DNA from: Gloeobacter violaceus PCC 7421
GTDB lineage: Bacteria > Cyanobacteriota > Cyanobacteriia > Gloeobacterales > Gloeobacteraceae
NCBI RefSeq assembly: GCF_000011385.1
Contig: NC_005125.1
Coordinates: forward strand, 4,216,001 to 4,280,000
Reading direction: 5' to 3'
Length of the DNA: 64,000 nucleotides
Part shown: piece by piece, positions 44,874-54,625 of the stretch
Position numbering within the stretch: the stretch's first letter is position 1
How the letters are laid out: every line of letters begins with the position of its first letter
Notes under the pieces: generated by a model
The model's input: only the letters and a program-made list of their open reading frames with translations
Told to the model about the DNA's origin: nothing
The model's database searches: none
Position numbers and translations under genes: made by a program

Positions 44874-46420
44874 CGGCCTGCACTCCCACAACTGGTTGGC
44901 AACAGGGCGTCGTAGTCCGCTAGCGAGTGCTGGTCAAAACTACTGTGCGGTAAAACAATCTCCTGCCTGGCTTCGAATCTGCTCCTCAGTCGGCTCAAGC
45001 TGAGGGTACCGCGGCTTAGTTCGCTTTCCAGGTAAGCCCCCACCGCTGCCTGACAGTCCAGCTTCGCCGCCAGATACAGGGCACTGACCATTAATTTGCA
45101 GGCCATGTCCCGGTCAAACTGCTCAACCATGCGGCTCCACAGTTGGCGGTAGTGCCCGTCCGGCAACAATTCATCGCGGTACTGGCAACTGGCAAAAGCC
45201 CGGGGCTTCTTGTGCAGGCTGTCAATCACGTGGCGGTAGTCGATGGAGCGTGCTCGGCGCTTGGCGCAATCGGCCGCAACATACACCCGCTCTAAGGAGA
45301 ACACCTGTCGGCAGCCGAGGTAGCCGACCAGCCGGTCGTGATAGAGGTGGATGCGCAGGGTATGACCCATCAGTTGCGAGGGCACCGAGTAGAGGATGCA
45401 ACGCACGCAGACGGTGCTCGAGGAACTGACCTTCGTCAGCACCACCCGATAGTCGGCGTAGCGGTCGTCCGGCAACGCCGACAGTTGTACGCGCTCCGAC
45501 TCGAACTCGCTCTGGTGCAGGGCATTGAGCCTGTCAATCACTTCGTCGATGAGCGTCTGATACTCGGCCACCGAGGCAAAGTCGAACGAGCCGCGCAAGA
45601 GCATCGCCTGCACCAGCCGCCGCTTGAAGTGACCTCAGGGGCGTTGGGGCAACGCCCCTGAGGACGATTCAACTGAGCCGTTCTCGTGGCCCTTTCCCCG
45701 ATTATTGCGGCTGGGGGCCATGCGGTAGTGCAGACACAACCCGTCGTAGGCAAGGCTCAGATCCTCGATGGTGCGCGGCAGCAAATTGTGGAAAGCGGCC
45801 GAAAGACTATCGGTGCGGTGCTCGGCGGGGCAGCCGCCCAACTTCCACAGTGCATTCTGCAACCCCTCGGACAAAGCGGCGAAGCTCTCACCGCCTTGGA
45901 CAACTTGTACATAGCTCCAGCCGCTATAGGCCAGGCGAAAGTGGTAGAGCAGGTGAGTAAATGGCCGACCGCCGATGGTGACAACCGCCTGCTTGAGCTT
46001 TGTGAAGTCGGACAGCCCCATCACCCCCGGCAGGTGTTCCTGGCGGAACATGACTTCCTTAGGTGGTCCTTCGAGAGCCGGCCATTCACGCACCCGTCGC
46101 TCCAGGGTGCGCAGGACTTTGCGCGGATACTGGCCGGGGTAGAGCTTTTGCAGGTGTTCCCACAGCGTCATCGGCTTGAGGCTGGGCGTGCGGCGCAGTA
46201 AGGGTATCAGTTCTGAGTGCCAGACCTCGGCCAACGGGTCCGGACGGGTTCTGTAACTTCGCGGCTGACAGTGATGGGGCTGGTGGGTGCCTTGCTCAAT
46301 ACGGTGAGCAGTGCGGGTCGAAAAGCCGGCTTTGGCCGCAGCAGTTTGCTGCTGGGCACCCTGATTGCGCAGCGTCATGAACAGTTTGACCTGTTGAGTG
46401 GTGATGTACTTTCCAGGCAC
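44870..46420 (-). pseudogene. istA: IS21-family transposase IstA, interrupted
   Basis: A GTG start at 46420 opens MPGKYITTQQVKLFMTLRNQ. The first half has the helix-turn-helix and DDE core: GLSDFTKLKQAVVTIGGRPF, CPAEHRTDSLSAAFHNL, RMAPSRNNRGKGHENGSVES. There a 30-base insertion (palindrome 45633-45663) adds SGALPQRP and an in-frame TGA. The second half then resumes in the same frame (HFKRRLVQAM, MLLRGSFDFASVAEYQTLID, VYVAADCAKRRARS). Removing the insertion restores one frame across the whole gene. Confidence 0.85.
45633..45663. repeat. 31-base palindrome inserted in istA
   Basis: Arms CCTCAGGGGCGTTG and CAACGCCCCTGAGG pair perfectly over 14 bp around the loop GGG. It carries a stop codon in the istA frame. 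The core CGTTGGGGCAACG is the reverse complement of that in the palindrome at 43276-43296. Confidence 0.8.
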
Positions 46421-46484
46421 AACCTAGCCCCATCGATAACGAGACGATGGAGCAAGAGTCGCCGATCCGGCTGCGCGGGGTTAC

Positions 46485-46790
46485 CTACCGAACGTCAGCC
46501 AAGGTAATTGTCGCGCAACACTCGACATCGGCCTCTGCCGGGTCGGGTTCAGTTTCTTCTTCCAGTGCAGCTGGCTCGACCTCAATAAGAGGTTTGAATG
46601 CTTCCTCGTCCCAGAGGTCGTCTTCCCAGGGCTCTTCAGACGCAGCGGCGGCAGGGGTGTCCCAGAAGGCGAGCGGATCCCAGCCGGACGCTTCTTCCTG
46701 ATAGGCGAGCGGTGGGAGCGATTGCCGGCTGGACGGTTCGCTGTGCTGCATCTCGCTTGGCGTCCTAAGCCGCCACGGTCTGCTGGACAA
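46485..46790 (-). CDS. small acidic protein cut by the IS21 end
   Basis: An open frame of 101 codons at the right flank of the IS21 element. MQHSEPSSRQSLPPLAYQEE (alternative start at 46751), then WEDDLWDEEAFKPLIEVEP and EEETEPDPAEADVEC: strongly acidic and Pro-rich. Its last ten codons lie inside the IS end, so the original C-terminus is missing. Acidic, low-complexity sequence and lack of relatives make it doubtful. 46791-46996 shows no convincing gene. Confidence 0.3.
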   Translation of the reverse strand: MSSRPWRLRTPSEMQHSEPSSRQSLPPLAYQEEASGWDPLAFWDTPAAAASEEPWEDDLWDEEAFKPLIEVEPAALEEETEPDPAEADVECCATITLADVR

Positions 46791-46996
46791 AAATCACAGC
46801 AAGCGGCGCAATCTCCTGGTCTTAGGGACAACCTAATCAATTTGAAAGGCCGATCCGGCAGCTTCCCGGCTCAAGCGCATGATTGCGCAAAATATAACGC
46901 AATCCGGTACTGACGCAGTTGGCACTCAGCCCCAATCACCCCGGCAAGCCGGACGAGCGCCTCGTCCAGCAGTTTCGGGCGGGCGATCCCGCCACC

Positions 46997-48931
46997 CTAG
47001 CGCGCGGCCAGTTCGACCTGGAGTTCGTTGGTGAGGTAGGTGTAGCCGCTCAAGGAGCGCTCGTAGTGCTGCAGCAACAACCGCGATTCGCTCAGGGTGA
47101 TGCGCCGCTCCCTGAGCGCCTGCTCGGTCTCGCGGCGAATACTCTCCAGCATCGCTTCGTGGTCGTACTGGACGTACTTGAGCACCTCGGTCATCGTGTC
47201 GCCCTTGACGACGTGTTCAAGCCGGTAACTCTGCTCGCCCGGCTCGTCGGAGGCGAGATGAATGTGAACGGTGTTGGTGTCGCCGAACAGGTTGTGCATG
47301 TCCCCCAGAATTTCTTGGTAGGCACCGTTGAGGAACATCCCCAGGTAATAGGGTTCCTCCGGCCGCACCGGGTGCAGTTCGAGCACGCCCTTGACGTCGC
47401 GCAGGTCGATAAACTGGTCGATTTTGCCGTCGCTGTCGCAGGTGAGATCCGCGAGGGTGCCGCGGGCCTTGGGCTCCTCGTCCAGCCTGTGGATGGGCAT
47501 GATCGGAAAGAGCTGGTCGATGGCCCAACTATCGGGGGCGGACTGGAAGACCGAGAAGTTGCAGTAGTAGGTCGAAGCCATATTCTTCTCGAGGTCCGCC
47601 AGCTCGTCCGGGATGTAGTCGAGTTCGCGCACCAGGTTGAGGATCTTCTCGCAGCAGCCCCAGTAGAGCCGCTCGGCCCGGGCGCGTTCCCCCAGGCCCA
47701 AGTAGCCCAGAGCAAAAAGGCTGAGGGCTTCTTCTTTAAATTGCGAAGCGTCGTTGAAGGCTTCTTGCACGTTGTCGGGGGTGATCTGGGTATAGGTCTC
47801 GTAGAGGTTGCGGATGATCGAGTGCTCGTTGCGGGCGGGAGGCTCCGGTTCGCCGAATTGCAGGTGGCTCACCCCCATCACATCGAAGACGAGCACCGAC
47901 TGGTGGCTGGTGATCGCCCGACCCGACTCGCTCACCAGGGTCGGCACCGGCACGTTCTTGGTGCGGCAGGCGTCCTGGAAGGCGGCCACCACGTCGTAGG
48001 CGTACTCCTGCATGTTGTAGTTTTTGGAGGCGCGAAAGTTGGTCTTCGAGCCGTCATAGTCGATGGCCAGCCCCCCGCCCACGTCGCAGTACTGCATGGG
48101 GGCTCCCATCTGCGCAAGTTCGACGTAGACGCAGGACGCCTCGCGCAGGGCCGTCTTGATCACGTTGATGGCCGAGATTTGCGAGCCGATGTGAAAGTGC
48201 AGCAGTTGCAGCGAGGAAAGCAAGTCGGCGGCTTTGAGTTGGGCCACCACCTCCATGATCTCCCCGGCGCTCAGGCCGAATTTGGCTCGATCGCCGGTGG
48301 AATCGCCCCAGCGCCCGATGCCCCGGGCGGTAAGCTTGGCCCGCACACCGATGAGCGGACGGATGCCGAGCTTTTGGGCCGCTTCGATGAGCAGCGTCAA
48401 CTCGTGAAAGCGTTCGATCACCACGAAAGGGGTGTGGCCGAGCCGTTGGGCCAACAGCGCCGTCTCGATATATTCGCTGTCTTTGTAGCCGTTGCAGATA
48501 ATCAAGGCCCCCGGCGTCTTGAGGGTGGCCAGGGCGATGAGCAGTTCGGGCTTGGAACCTGCTTCCAGACCATATTGAAAGGGCCGGCCAAATTCGACCA
48601 CTTCCTCGACGACGTGGCGCTGCTGGTTGACCTTGACCGGGTAGACGCCTTTGTAGATCCCCGGGTAGTCGTATTCGCGGATGGCCTCGACAAAGCAGGC
48701 GTTGAGGCGGGCGATGCGGTCGGCCAGGATATCGGAGAAGCGAATCAGCATCGGCATGTTCAGGCCGCGCTTCTGGATGTCTTGCACCAGGTGGAACAGG
48801 TCGATCTCACCGTTGCCCTCGCCGCGCGGCATCACAGCGACGTGCCCTTTGTCGTTGATCTTGAAGTAGGGCTCCCCCCAACCGTGAATCTGGTACAGCT
48901 CGGCGCTGTCTTCGATTGTCCAATCTTGCAT
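46997..48931 (-). CDS. speA: biosynthetic arginine decarboxylase
   Basis: PLP enzyme that turns arginine into agmatine for polyamine synthesis, cytoplasmic. The 644-residue protein has the PLP Lys in GIYKGVYPVKVNQQRHVVEE, the HFHIGSQIS motif, GGGLAIDYDGSK and the substrate-side Cys region near the C-terminus. The opening MQDWTIEDSAELYQIHGWGE is the SpeA start, and total length is typical. A same-size frame on the other strand is only its shadow. It faces the ECF sigma gene with a 90-base gap. Confidence 0.97.
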   Translation of the reverse strand: MQDWTIEDSAELYQIHGWGEPYFKINDKGHVAVMPRGEGNGEIDLFHLVQDIQKRGLNMPMLIRFSDILADRIARLNACFVEAIREYDYPGIYKGVYPVKVNQQRHVVEEVVEFGRPFQYGLEAGSKPELLIALATLKTPGALIICNGYKDSEYIETALLAQRLGHTPFVVIERFHELTLLIEAAQKLGIRPLIGVRAKLTARGIGRWGDSTGDRAKFGLSAGEIMEVVAQLKAADLLSSLQLLHFHIGSQISAINVIKTALREASCVYVELAQMGAPMQYCDVGGGLAIDYDGSKTNFRASKNYNMQEYAYDVVAAFQDACRTKNVPVPTLVSESGRAITSHQSVLVFDVMGVSHLQFGEPEPPARNEHSIIRNLYETYTQITPDNVQEAFNDASQFKEEALSLFALGYLGLGERARAERLYWGCCEKILNLVRELDYIPDELADLEKNMASTYYCNFSVFQSAPDSWAIDQLFPIMPIHRLDEEPKARGTLADLTCDSDGKIDQFIDLRDVKGVLELHPVRPEEPYYLGMFLNGAYQEILGDMHNLFGDTNTVHIHLASDEPGEQSYRLEHVVKGDTMTEVLKYVQYDHEAMLESIRRETEQALRERRITLSESRLLLQHYERSLSGYTYLTNELQVELAAR

Positions 48932-49022
48932 GCCTGTCCCTCTCGGCCCGGAAACAAACCCAAAGCTTACCCATTATTGTTTATCGGTTGATTAAGCGTG
49001 TGGTCGCAGACTCCCGTCGGGC

Positions 49023-49616
49023 CTAAGAAGACAGCGCATCGCGCTCGGCGGCATCGCCGCTCATCCAACAGTGCAGCCAGGCCCTGGCGATATTCCAGTG
49101 GCGTTTGACCGTGGCGGGGGATAGGGCGAGCGCCTCGGCGGTTTGCTCGATAGTCAGCCCGCCGAAGTAGCGCAGTTCTACCAGCCGGCTTTGCTGGGGG
49201 TCAACTTTGGCCAACGCGTCGAGCGCTTCGTCGAGCACGAGCAGTTCCTCGTCGCGCTCCGCAGCAGCCGGCTCGGCCACCCGATCGAGCGAAACCTTGA
49301 CCGCCCCGCCACCGCGCTTGAGCCGCCGGTGGGCGCGGGCGTGCTCGACGAGGATACGCCGCATCGATTTGGCGGCAATCGCCAGAAAATGAGCGCGGTT
49401 GCTCCAGGCCACACCCCCTTGATCGACCATCCGCAAATACGCTTCGTTGACCAGGGCCGTGGCCTGGAGCGTATGACCGGAACGCTCAGCGCGCAACAGG
49501 TGGGCGGCCAGCCCGTGCAGTTCCTTGTGAATCAAAGGCGTCAGTTGGATCAGCGCCTGCTGATCCCCGTTGCGCCAGTCGAGCAGCAGTTGGGTAACGT
49601 TCGCAGAAGGTTCCAT
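49023..49616 (-). CDS. ECF-like sigma factor (TIGR02999 type)
   Basis: A 197-residue sigma factor with region 2 (ELHGLAAHLLRAERSGHTLQ, ATALVNEAYLRMVDQ) and region 4 (QSRLVELRYFGGLTIEQTAE, LALSPATVKRHWNIARAWL). This group is common in Acidobacteria and Planctomycetes and is often found beside Ser/Thr kinase genes instead of an anti-sigma factor. Exactly such a kinase lies divergently at 49792. Control by phosphorylation is therefore a fair inference. ATG at 49616 is used; a TTG at 49622 is also possible. Confidence 0.9.
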   Translation of the reverse strand: MEPSANVTQLLLDWRNGDQQALIQLTPLIHKELHGLAAHLLRAERSGHTLQATALVNEAYLRMVDQGGVAWSNRAHFLAIAAKSMRRILVEHARAHRRLKRGGGAVKVSLDRVAEPAAAERDEELLVLDEALDALAKVDPQQSRLVELRYFGGLTIEQTAEALALSPATVKRHWNIARAWLHCWMSGDAAERDALSS

Positions 49617-49791
49617 CGCCAATTTCCCAAACGGTCAGCTGTACCTGCACTAGGGGCACAAACCGGTTGCCGGTTTCGACACCTTCCCTGCGCGTGCCTG
49701 TCGCGTATACACTGTCACTACCGGCACAGCCTCTAGAGGTGGATACTAAACCACCCCGAAAGCTGCCTACTGCTACCGTGCCACTGGGAGC

Positions 49792-52632
49792 ATGACACCC
49801 GAACAGTGGAAACAGATCCGAGAAGCACTCAGCGTTGCCCTCGATCGCCAGGGGACCGACCGACTCGCCTACCTCGATGCTCTGCGCCTGGAGCCGCAAC
49901 TGCGCCAGTGTCTGGATAAGTTGCTCGCCGCCCACGACCAGCAGGACGGTTTTTTGAGCACGCCGATTCTCGGCTCACCCCTGGAATCGCTGTTGGCCAA
50001 TCGGTCCCCAACAGATGTAAGCTGGGTCGCCGGTCGCCGTTTGGGGGCCTACCGGCTGGTGGGGGAGCTGGGTCGGGGCGGCATGGGGGTGGTCTACCTC
50101 GCTGAGCGCGCCGACGGTCTTTTCAGCAAGCGCGTCGCTATCAAAGTCCTGCAACCGGGCCGGGGGGCGCCGCTATTGTTGGAGCGGTTCGTCCAGGAAC
50201 GGCAGATCCTCGCCAACCTCGAACATCCGCACATCGCCCGGCTCATCGACGGCGGCACCAGCGAAGAAGGGCTTCCGTATCTGGTGATGGAGTACATCGA
50301 CGGCGAACCAATCGACTGCTACTGCCGCAAGCAGCAGTTGCCGGTGCGGGAGCGGCTGGCGCTCATCGAAAAAGTCTGCCGGGCGGTGCACCATGCCCAC
50401 ACCCTCCAGGTGCTCCACCGCGATCTCAAAGCAAGCAACATCCTGGTTGATGGAGCAGGTGAACCGAAGCTGCTCGACTTCGGCATTGCCAAGCTGTTGG
50501 ACGAGCAGGCACCGGAAGCCGAGCAGACCGCGACGGAATGGCGAATGCTCACCCCCAGCTACGCTTCGCCCGAGCAGATCCGGGGGGAAGCGGCAGGACC
50601 TTCCAGCGATGTATTCTCCCTGGGGGTGGTGCTCTACGAGTTGCTCACCGCTCGCCGGCCGGCGGGGTTGAATGTCGGTCCCCTCGATGAAATGCTCTGG
50701 ACGCTCGGCGAACAGGCGGCCGTACCACCCAGCCGGGCGGTTGCCGCAGGCACCGACGCCGGACTGCTCGCGGATCCTCAAAAAGTTCAGATTGATGGGT
50801 CCATCGATCCGCTGGTGCTGTGTGCCCTGGCCAAAGCCCCTGCCGACCGCTACACCTCCGCGCTGGCGATGGCCGAGGCAATTCGCGGCTATCTGGCAGA
50901 CCATACCCCGGCAAGCGGGCCGCTGTCATTTCCCCCCAAAGCCCCGCGCCCAGCCCTAACCGGCCGGCTGCGGCAGCCGGCGGCAATTGCGGCCGGTATT
51001 GGGGTGCTCGCTGTATCGCTGGGGGTCGGAGGCTTCTGGTGGACGAGCAACTTCGGGAGTCCCGCCTCCGCCGCAGCGCGCACGATTGCCGTTTTGCCCT
51101 TTGCCAATATCGACGGCGACAGCCGCAGCGCTTATTTCAGCGACGGCATGACCTTCGACATCACCAACCAGTTGGGAAAGATTGCCGACCTGACGGTGAT
51201 CGCCAGTTCGGCTGCGATGCAATATAGGGGCACCACCAAAGCGCTGCGCGAGGTTGCCAGGGAGTTGGGAGCAGGTACGATCCTGACGGGCAGCGTACGC
51301 CGCAACGGTAACCGGGTGCGCATCGTAAGCCAACTGGTGGACCCGGCAACCGGCCAGCAGTTGTGGTCGCAAGATTATGAGCGGCAATTAAAAGATGTCT
51401 TTGCTATCCAGGCGGAAGTCTCCGAGCAGATCGCCCGGCGGCTGCAGGCCAGACTGAGCGCCACCGAAAAGCTGCGCCTCACCCAGGTGCCGACCGCCAG
51501 CATCACCGCCTACGACTACTACCTCAAAGGCCGCGACTACCTGGGCCGACGCAGCCGGGCGGATAATGACCTGGCTATCGAGCTGTTCAAGCGGGCATTG
51601 GCCCTCGATCCGAACTATGCCCTAGCCCACGCGGGCCTGGGAAGCGCCTACGGCAGCAAAGCAACCCGCTACGGCCAGGAGGAGCGCTGGGAAGCCGAAT
51701 CGCTCAAGGCGATCAAAAAGGCACTGGTACTCGATCCAAATTTGTCCCAGGCGCACAAGGCCCTGGGCAGCTATTACTACGGTCGGGGGCGGTATCGTCA
51801 GGCGCTCGCTTCCTTCAAGCGGGGGGCCGAACTCAACCCCAGCCTGCCGGTGGTGGCAGGCGCCTACGGCGGCCTCAGTGCGGCGATGGGCAATCTCGAA
51901 GAAGGGGTGCGGTGGAGCAAACGATCGATCGCGCTCAATCCGACCCGCAACGGCTATCCGAACCTTGGCATGATTTATACGATTCTTGGAGAAGACGCCC
52001 GGGCGCGACGGGCGCTGGAAGCGGCAGTGAGTATTCAACCCGACAATGTGTATGCCCTGTCGTATCTGAGTACCCTGCACAAGTTGCGCGGTCAGTACGA
52101 CGAGGCCCGAAAGACTGCCCAAAAGATCCTGGCGCGCGACCCGCAGGAAGTGTTCGGCCTGACTGCTGCGGGGGATGCCGAGCGCTTCGCCGGGCGCTGG
52201 TCCGAAGCCAAAGCGCACTACGAAAAAGTGCTCAAGATTACCGACCGCCTCGACGGCGAGAGCGGACAGTTGCAATCGACGACCATCCTGGCCGATATCG
52301 CCCGGCGCGAGGGCCAGCCGACCCGGGCCGCCCAACTGCTCGCGCGCAGTTTTCAGATCGACCGCGAGGCGATCGACGGCGGCAACGAGTACTATTTTTA
52401 TCCTTTCGATCTGGCTGCGGCGTACGCGGTGCAGGGCGACAAAAGCTCAGCGCTGCGCTGGTTGCGCCGGGCGATCAAAGCTGGGTGGCGGGATTACCGC
52501 TGGCTCAAGCTGGATCCGGTTTTTGAAAGACTGCGCGGCGATGGCGAATTCGAGCAGCTCGTGGCGCAGCTCAAAGCCCAGGTTGAGGCGATGCGCCAGC
52601 GGGTGATCGCTGCGGAGAGCGCAGAGTCTTAG
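49792..52632 (+). CDS. membrane Ser/Thr kinase with TolB-N-like and TPR output domains
   Basis: A 946-residue protein. Residues 84-370 form a kinase: LGRGGMGVVYLAERADG, VAIKVLQPG, VLHRDLKASNILVDGAGEPK, LLDFGIAKLL and TPSYASPEQIRGEAAG, all key residues present. A membrane span (AAGIGVLAVSLGVGGFWW) follows near 400-418. Outside is a TolB-N/FlgO-like module (IAVLPFANIDGDSRSAYFSD, GAGTILTGSVRRNGNRVRIV), then TPR repeats (LDPNYALAHAGLGSAYGSKA, NPTRNGYPNLGMIY) to the end. It is divergent from the ECF sigma gene. Confidence 0.93.
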   Translation: MTPEQWKQIREALSVALDRQGTDRLAYLDALRLEPQLRQCLDKLLAAHDQQDGFLSTPILGSPLESLLANRSPTDVSWVAGRRLGAYRLVGELGRGGMGVVYLAERADGLFSKRVAIKVLQPGRGAPLLLERFVQERQILANLEHPHIARLIDGGTSEEGLPYLVMEYIDGEPIDCYCRKQQLPVRERLALIEKVCRAVHHAHTLQVLHRDLKASNILVDGAGEPKLLDFGIAKLLDEQAPEAEQTATEWRMLTPSYASPEQIRGEAAGPSSDVFSLGVVLYELLTARRPAGLNVGPLDEMLWTLGEQAAVPPSRAVAAGTDAGLLADPQKVQIDGSIDPLVLCALAKAPADRYTSALAMAEAIRGYLADHTPASGPLSFPPKAPRPALTGRLRQPAAIAAGIGVLAVSLGVGGFWWTSNFGSPASAAARTIAVLPFANIDGDSRSAYFSDGMTFDITNQLGKIADLTVIASSAAMQYRGTTKALREVARELGAGTILTGSVRRNGNRVRIVSQLVDPATGQQLWSQDYERQLKDVFAIQAEVSEQIARRLQARLSATEKLRLTQVPTASITAYDYYLKGRDYLGRRSRADNDLAIELFKRALALDPNYALAHAGLGSAYGSKATRYGQEERWEAESLKAIKKALVLDPNLSQAHKALGSYYYGRGRYRQALASFKRGAELNPSLPVVAGAYGGLSAAMGNLEEGVRWSKRSIALNPTRNGYPNLGMIYTILGEDARARRALEAAVSIQPDNVYALSYLSTLHKLRGQYDEARKTAQKILARDPQEVFGLTAAGDAERFAGRWSEAKAHYEKVLKITDRLDGESGQLQSTTILADIARREGQPTRAAQLLARSFQIDREAIDGGNEYYFYPFDLAAAYAVQGDKSSALRWLRRAIKAGWRDYRWLKLDPVFERLRGDGEFEQLVAQLKAQVEAMRQRVIAAESAES

Positions 52633-52842
52633 AGCAGGTGTCAGATGTCAGTCTGAAAACCGTTGCCTGCCAGGGTCTGGCTTTTTTTATCTACCCCAAA
52701 ACCGCTTCGAACACCGCCGCCAAGGCGCTCCAGGCCAATCGGCAACAACCGTGGCGGCGGGGGTGAGCTAGATAGCCGACCGGTGTCGCTTTGTTTGGCA
52801 AGGAGGCAATTGCGGCCCTCCCGACACCAGGAGCCAGAAACC

Positions 52843-54621
52843 ATGGAAGACAACTACTCCCTTGGCGACCTCGACGATGTCCGCCAGATGTACCTCGACC
52901 AGACGGACTATCTCGACAGCTTTGATGATGAAGGCCAGAGGTTTGCGAGTTCGGCGGACGGGGAGGCCCTCGATACGAACGAAGCCGACACGCGCGAGCC
53001 GGGCTGGTACGCGGACGACCCGATGGACCCTCACCCGGACTACCCGGCGGGCATGGGCCCGGACAGCGATGCGATCGATGGCGATAGTCGCGATCCGCTT
53101 GGGGGATTTGAGACTTTTTCAGAAAACGATCCGGCGGACAGATCCGCCTTCAACAGCCCGGATTTTGATAGTGCAAACGACTACCAGGACTTCGACGGAA
53201 CCCCTCGCCAGCTGGATATGGATGGGTTCGGGCAGTCGATCGACCAAGCTTTCAATACCGACGCTCCCCTCAATCTTGAACTTGATAATCACCCCTACAT
53301 CAGCCAACCTGGACCGGGAGACCGCGTCGAGTGGCCGATGAGCGAATCTGAGCAGCGCTACTACGACTACATGCGCGACACCGAACCGCGGCTTGAGGCT
53401 GCCCAGGAGCAGATCAAGCAGGATATGGGCCGCTGGGACTACGAATTGCGCCCGGAGCGCTACGAACTGGAAGCGCGCCAACAACACTTCGCCGATTCCA
53501 CCGTGCCCGCCGAGTACCAGCCCATCCGCAACAGCGAGGTGGGGATGATCACCGACATGGCGATGAAAGATTACCTGGCTGCCCAGGCTGCCCCCGGCAG
53601 CAGCAGCGCCCTCGCCGCCAACGCCAACGCGGTCAAAAACGGCAACGAGTACGTCCAGCACGGGGGCAAAGCCTTGCGGACCGGGGCGGCGGGAGTCGGC
53701 AACCCGGCCGGTTGGGCGGGGACCACGGCGGTACCGCCGGTGACCGGCGTCATCGGCCAGGTGGGTAGCGGCGTCTCGGATCTGGCCGGCACCGTCGGCA
53801 ACGCCGCCAATGCGGTACAGGGGTACGACGGCTGGCAAAACGGCAGCGACCCGGCCAAACAGCAGGTCGGTCGCAATCGATTGATGGACGGCGGTATCTC
53901 CTCCGGCATTAGTGCTTTGAAAACTGCCACCAATGCGACCAGAATCGCCGCCCACGCGGGTGAGTCGGTGGCGGTGGGGGCTATCCCCGGCCTGGGCATC
54001 GCCAGTTACGGTCCCCAGACTCTCTACACCGCCGCCCAGGGTATCGGGCACGGCAAGCAGGCCCACGATCTGGGCCAGGTCTCCGCTACAGCCCAGGCCG
54101 ACAACAGCCCCTACACCGACGCCCTGCAGGCGGCCCACGGCCGGATGCAGGAGTTGACCCTCCGCGACGGCGTGCAGACGACCGCTTACGGCGTGAGCAC
54201 CGCCGGGGACGGCGTGACTTTAAGCGGCGTGGGCGCACCCATCGGTCTTCCCATCAAAGCCGGCGGTCAGGCGCTCGAATTTGCCACCAACATGGGGGCT
54301 TTGGGCCGCGACAGCCATATAGCCAAGCAGTCCCAGCAGGCCATGCAGGATCTGCGCATGGGCGTTCCCGGTGCCGAAAACTACGCCCTTAAAAACAGTC
54401 CCCAGCTGGCGGCGCACGCCCTGGCCGGCGGCGCCAAACACTTCCAGGACCCGATCGCCACCCAGGGACTGAACGCGATGGGCATTGACTCCCAAACGAT
54501 CGAGCAGTCCTCGCAGCCAAACCTCGCCAACCTCGCCCTCAACCAGCAAAAGCACGACTCCCAGCCGCAAAGCACCAGCCAAAAAGCTTCAAACCTCCTG
54601 CGGCCAGGTCGCAAAAAATAG
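52843..54621 (+). CDS. large acidic Gly/Ala-rich protein of unknown function
   Basis: A 592-residue protein with ATG at 52843 behind a good RBS (CCAGGAGCC). Residues 1-130 are very acidic and repetitive (DLDDVRQMYLDQTDYLDSFD). A helical block follows (SEQRYYDYMRDTEPRLEAAQ). Residues 210-470 are Gly/Ala-rich with several hydrophobic helices (VTGVIGQVGSGVSDLAGTVG, VAVGAIPGLGIASYGPQTLY). The last 120 residues are Gln/Ser-rich and end in basic RPGRKK. There is no signal peptide. Such a layout is seen in secreted effectors and polymorphic-toxin scaffolds, but no toxin domain is recognisable. Confidence 0.8.
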   Translation: MEDNYSLGDLDDVRQMYLDQTDYLDSFDDEGQRFASSADGEALDTNEADTREPGWYADDPMDPHPDYPAGMGPDSDAIDGDSRDPLGGFETFSENDPADRSAFNSPDFDSANDYQDFDGTPRQLDMDGFGQSIDQAFNTDAPLNLELDNHPYISQPGPGDRVEWPMSESEQRYYDYMRDTEPRLEAAQEQIKQDMGRWDYELRPERYELEARQQHFADSTVPAEYQPIRNSEVGMITDMAMKDYLAAQAAPGSSSALAANANAVKNGNEYVQHGGKALRTGAAGVGNPAGWAGTTAVPPVTGVIGQVGSGVSDLAGTVGNAANAVQGYDGWQNGSDPAKQQVGRNRLMDGGISSGISALKTATNATRIAAHAGESVAVGAIPGLGIASYGPQTLYTAAQGIGHGKQAHDLGQVSATAQADNSPYTDALQAAHGRMQELTLRDGVQTTAYGVSTAGDGVTLSGVGAPIGLPIKAGGQALEFATNMGALGRDSHIAKQSQQAMQDLRMGVPGAENYALKNSPQLAAHALAGGAKHFQDPIATQGLNAMGIDSQTIEQSSQPNLANLALNQQKHDSQPQSTSQKASNLLRPGRKK

Positions 54622-54625
54622 AGCG

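Larger units (their letters stand above)
44059..46517. mobile_element. IS21-family element, istA broken by a palindrome
   Basis: Carries istA and istB in the standard overlap. Short inverted ends match: TGCGACAATTAGC at the left (44059-44071) and GGTAATTGTCGC at the right (46503-46514), 11 of 12 bases. A mirror copy of the left motif (44039-44052) gives a 14-bp hairpin. Total about 2.45 kb, usual for the family. Exact ends and target duplication are uncertain. Transposition is unlikely because istA is interrupted. Confidence 0.7.

Noticed and set aside
46919-48991. 690-codon open frame on the + strand
   Set aside because: It is the exact antisense of speA, whose motifs are unmistakable. High GC keeps the opposite frame open; the translation has no family features.
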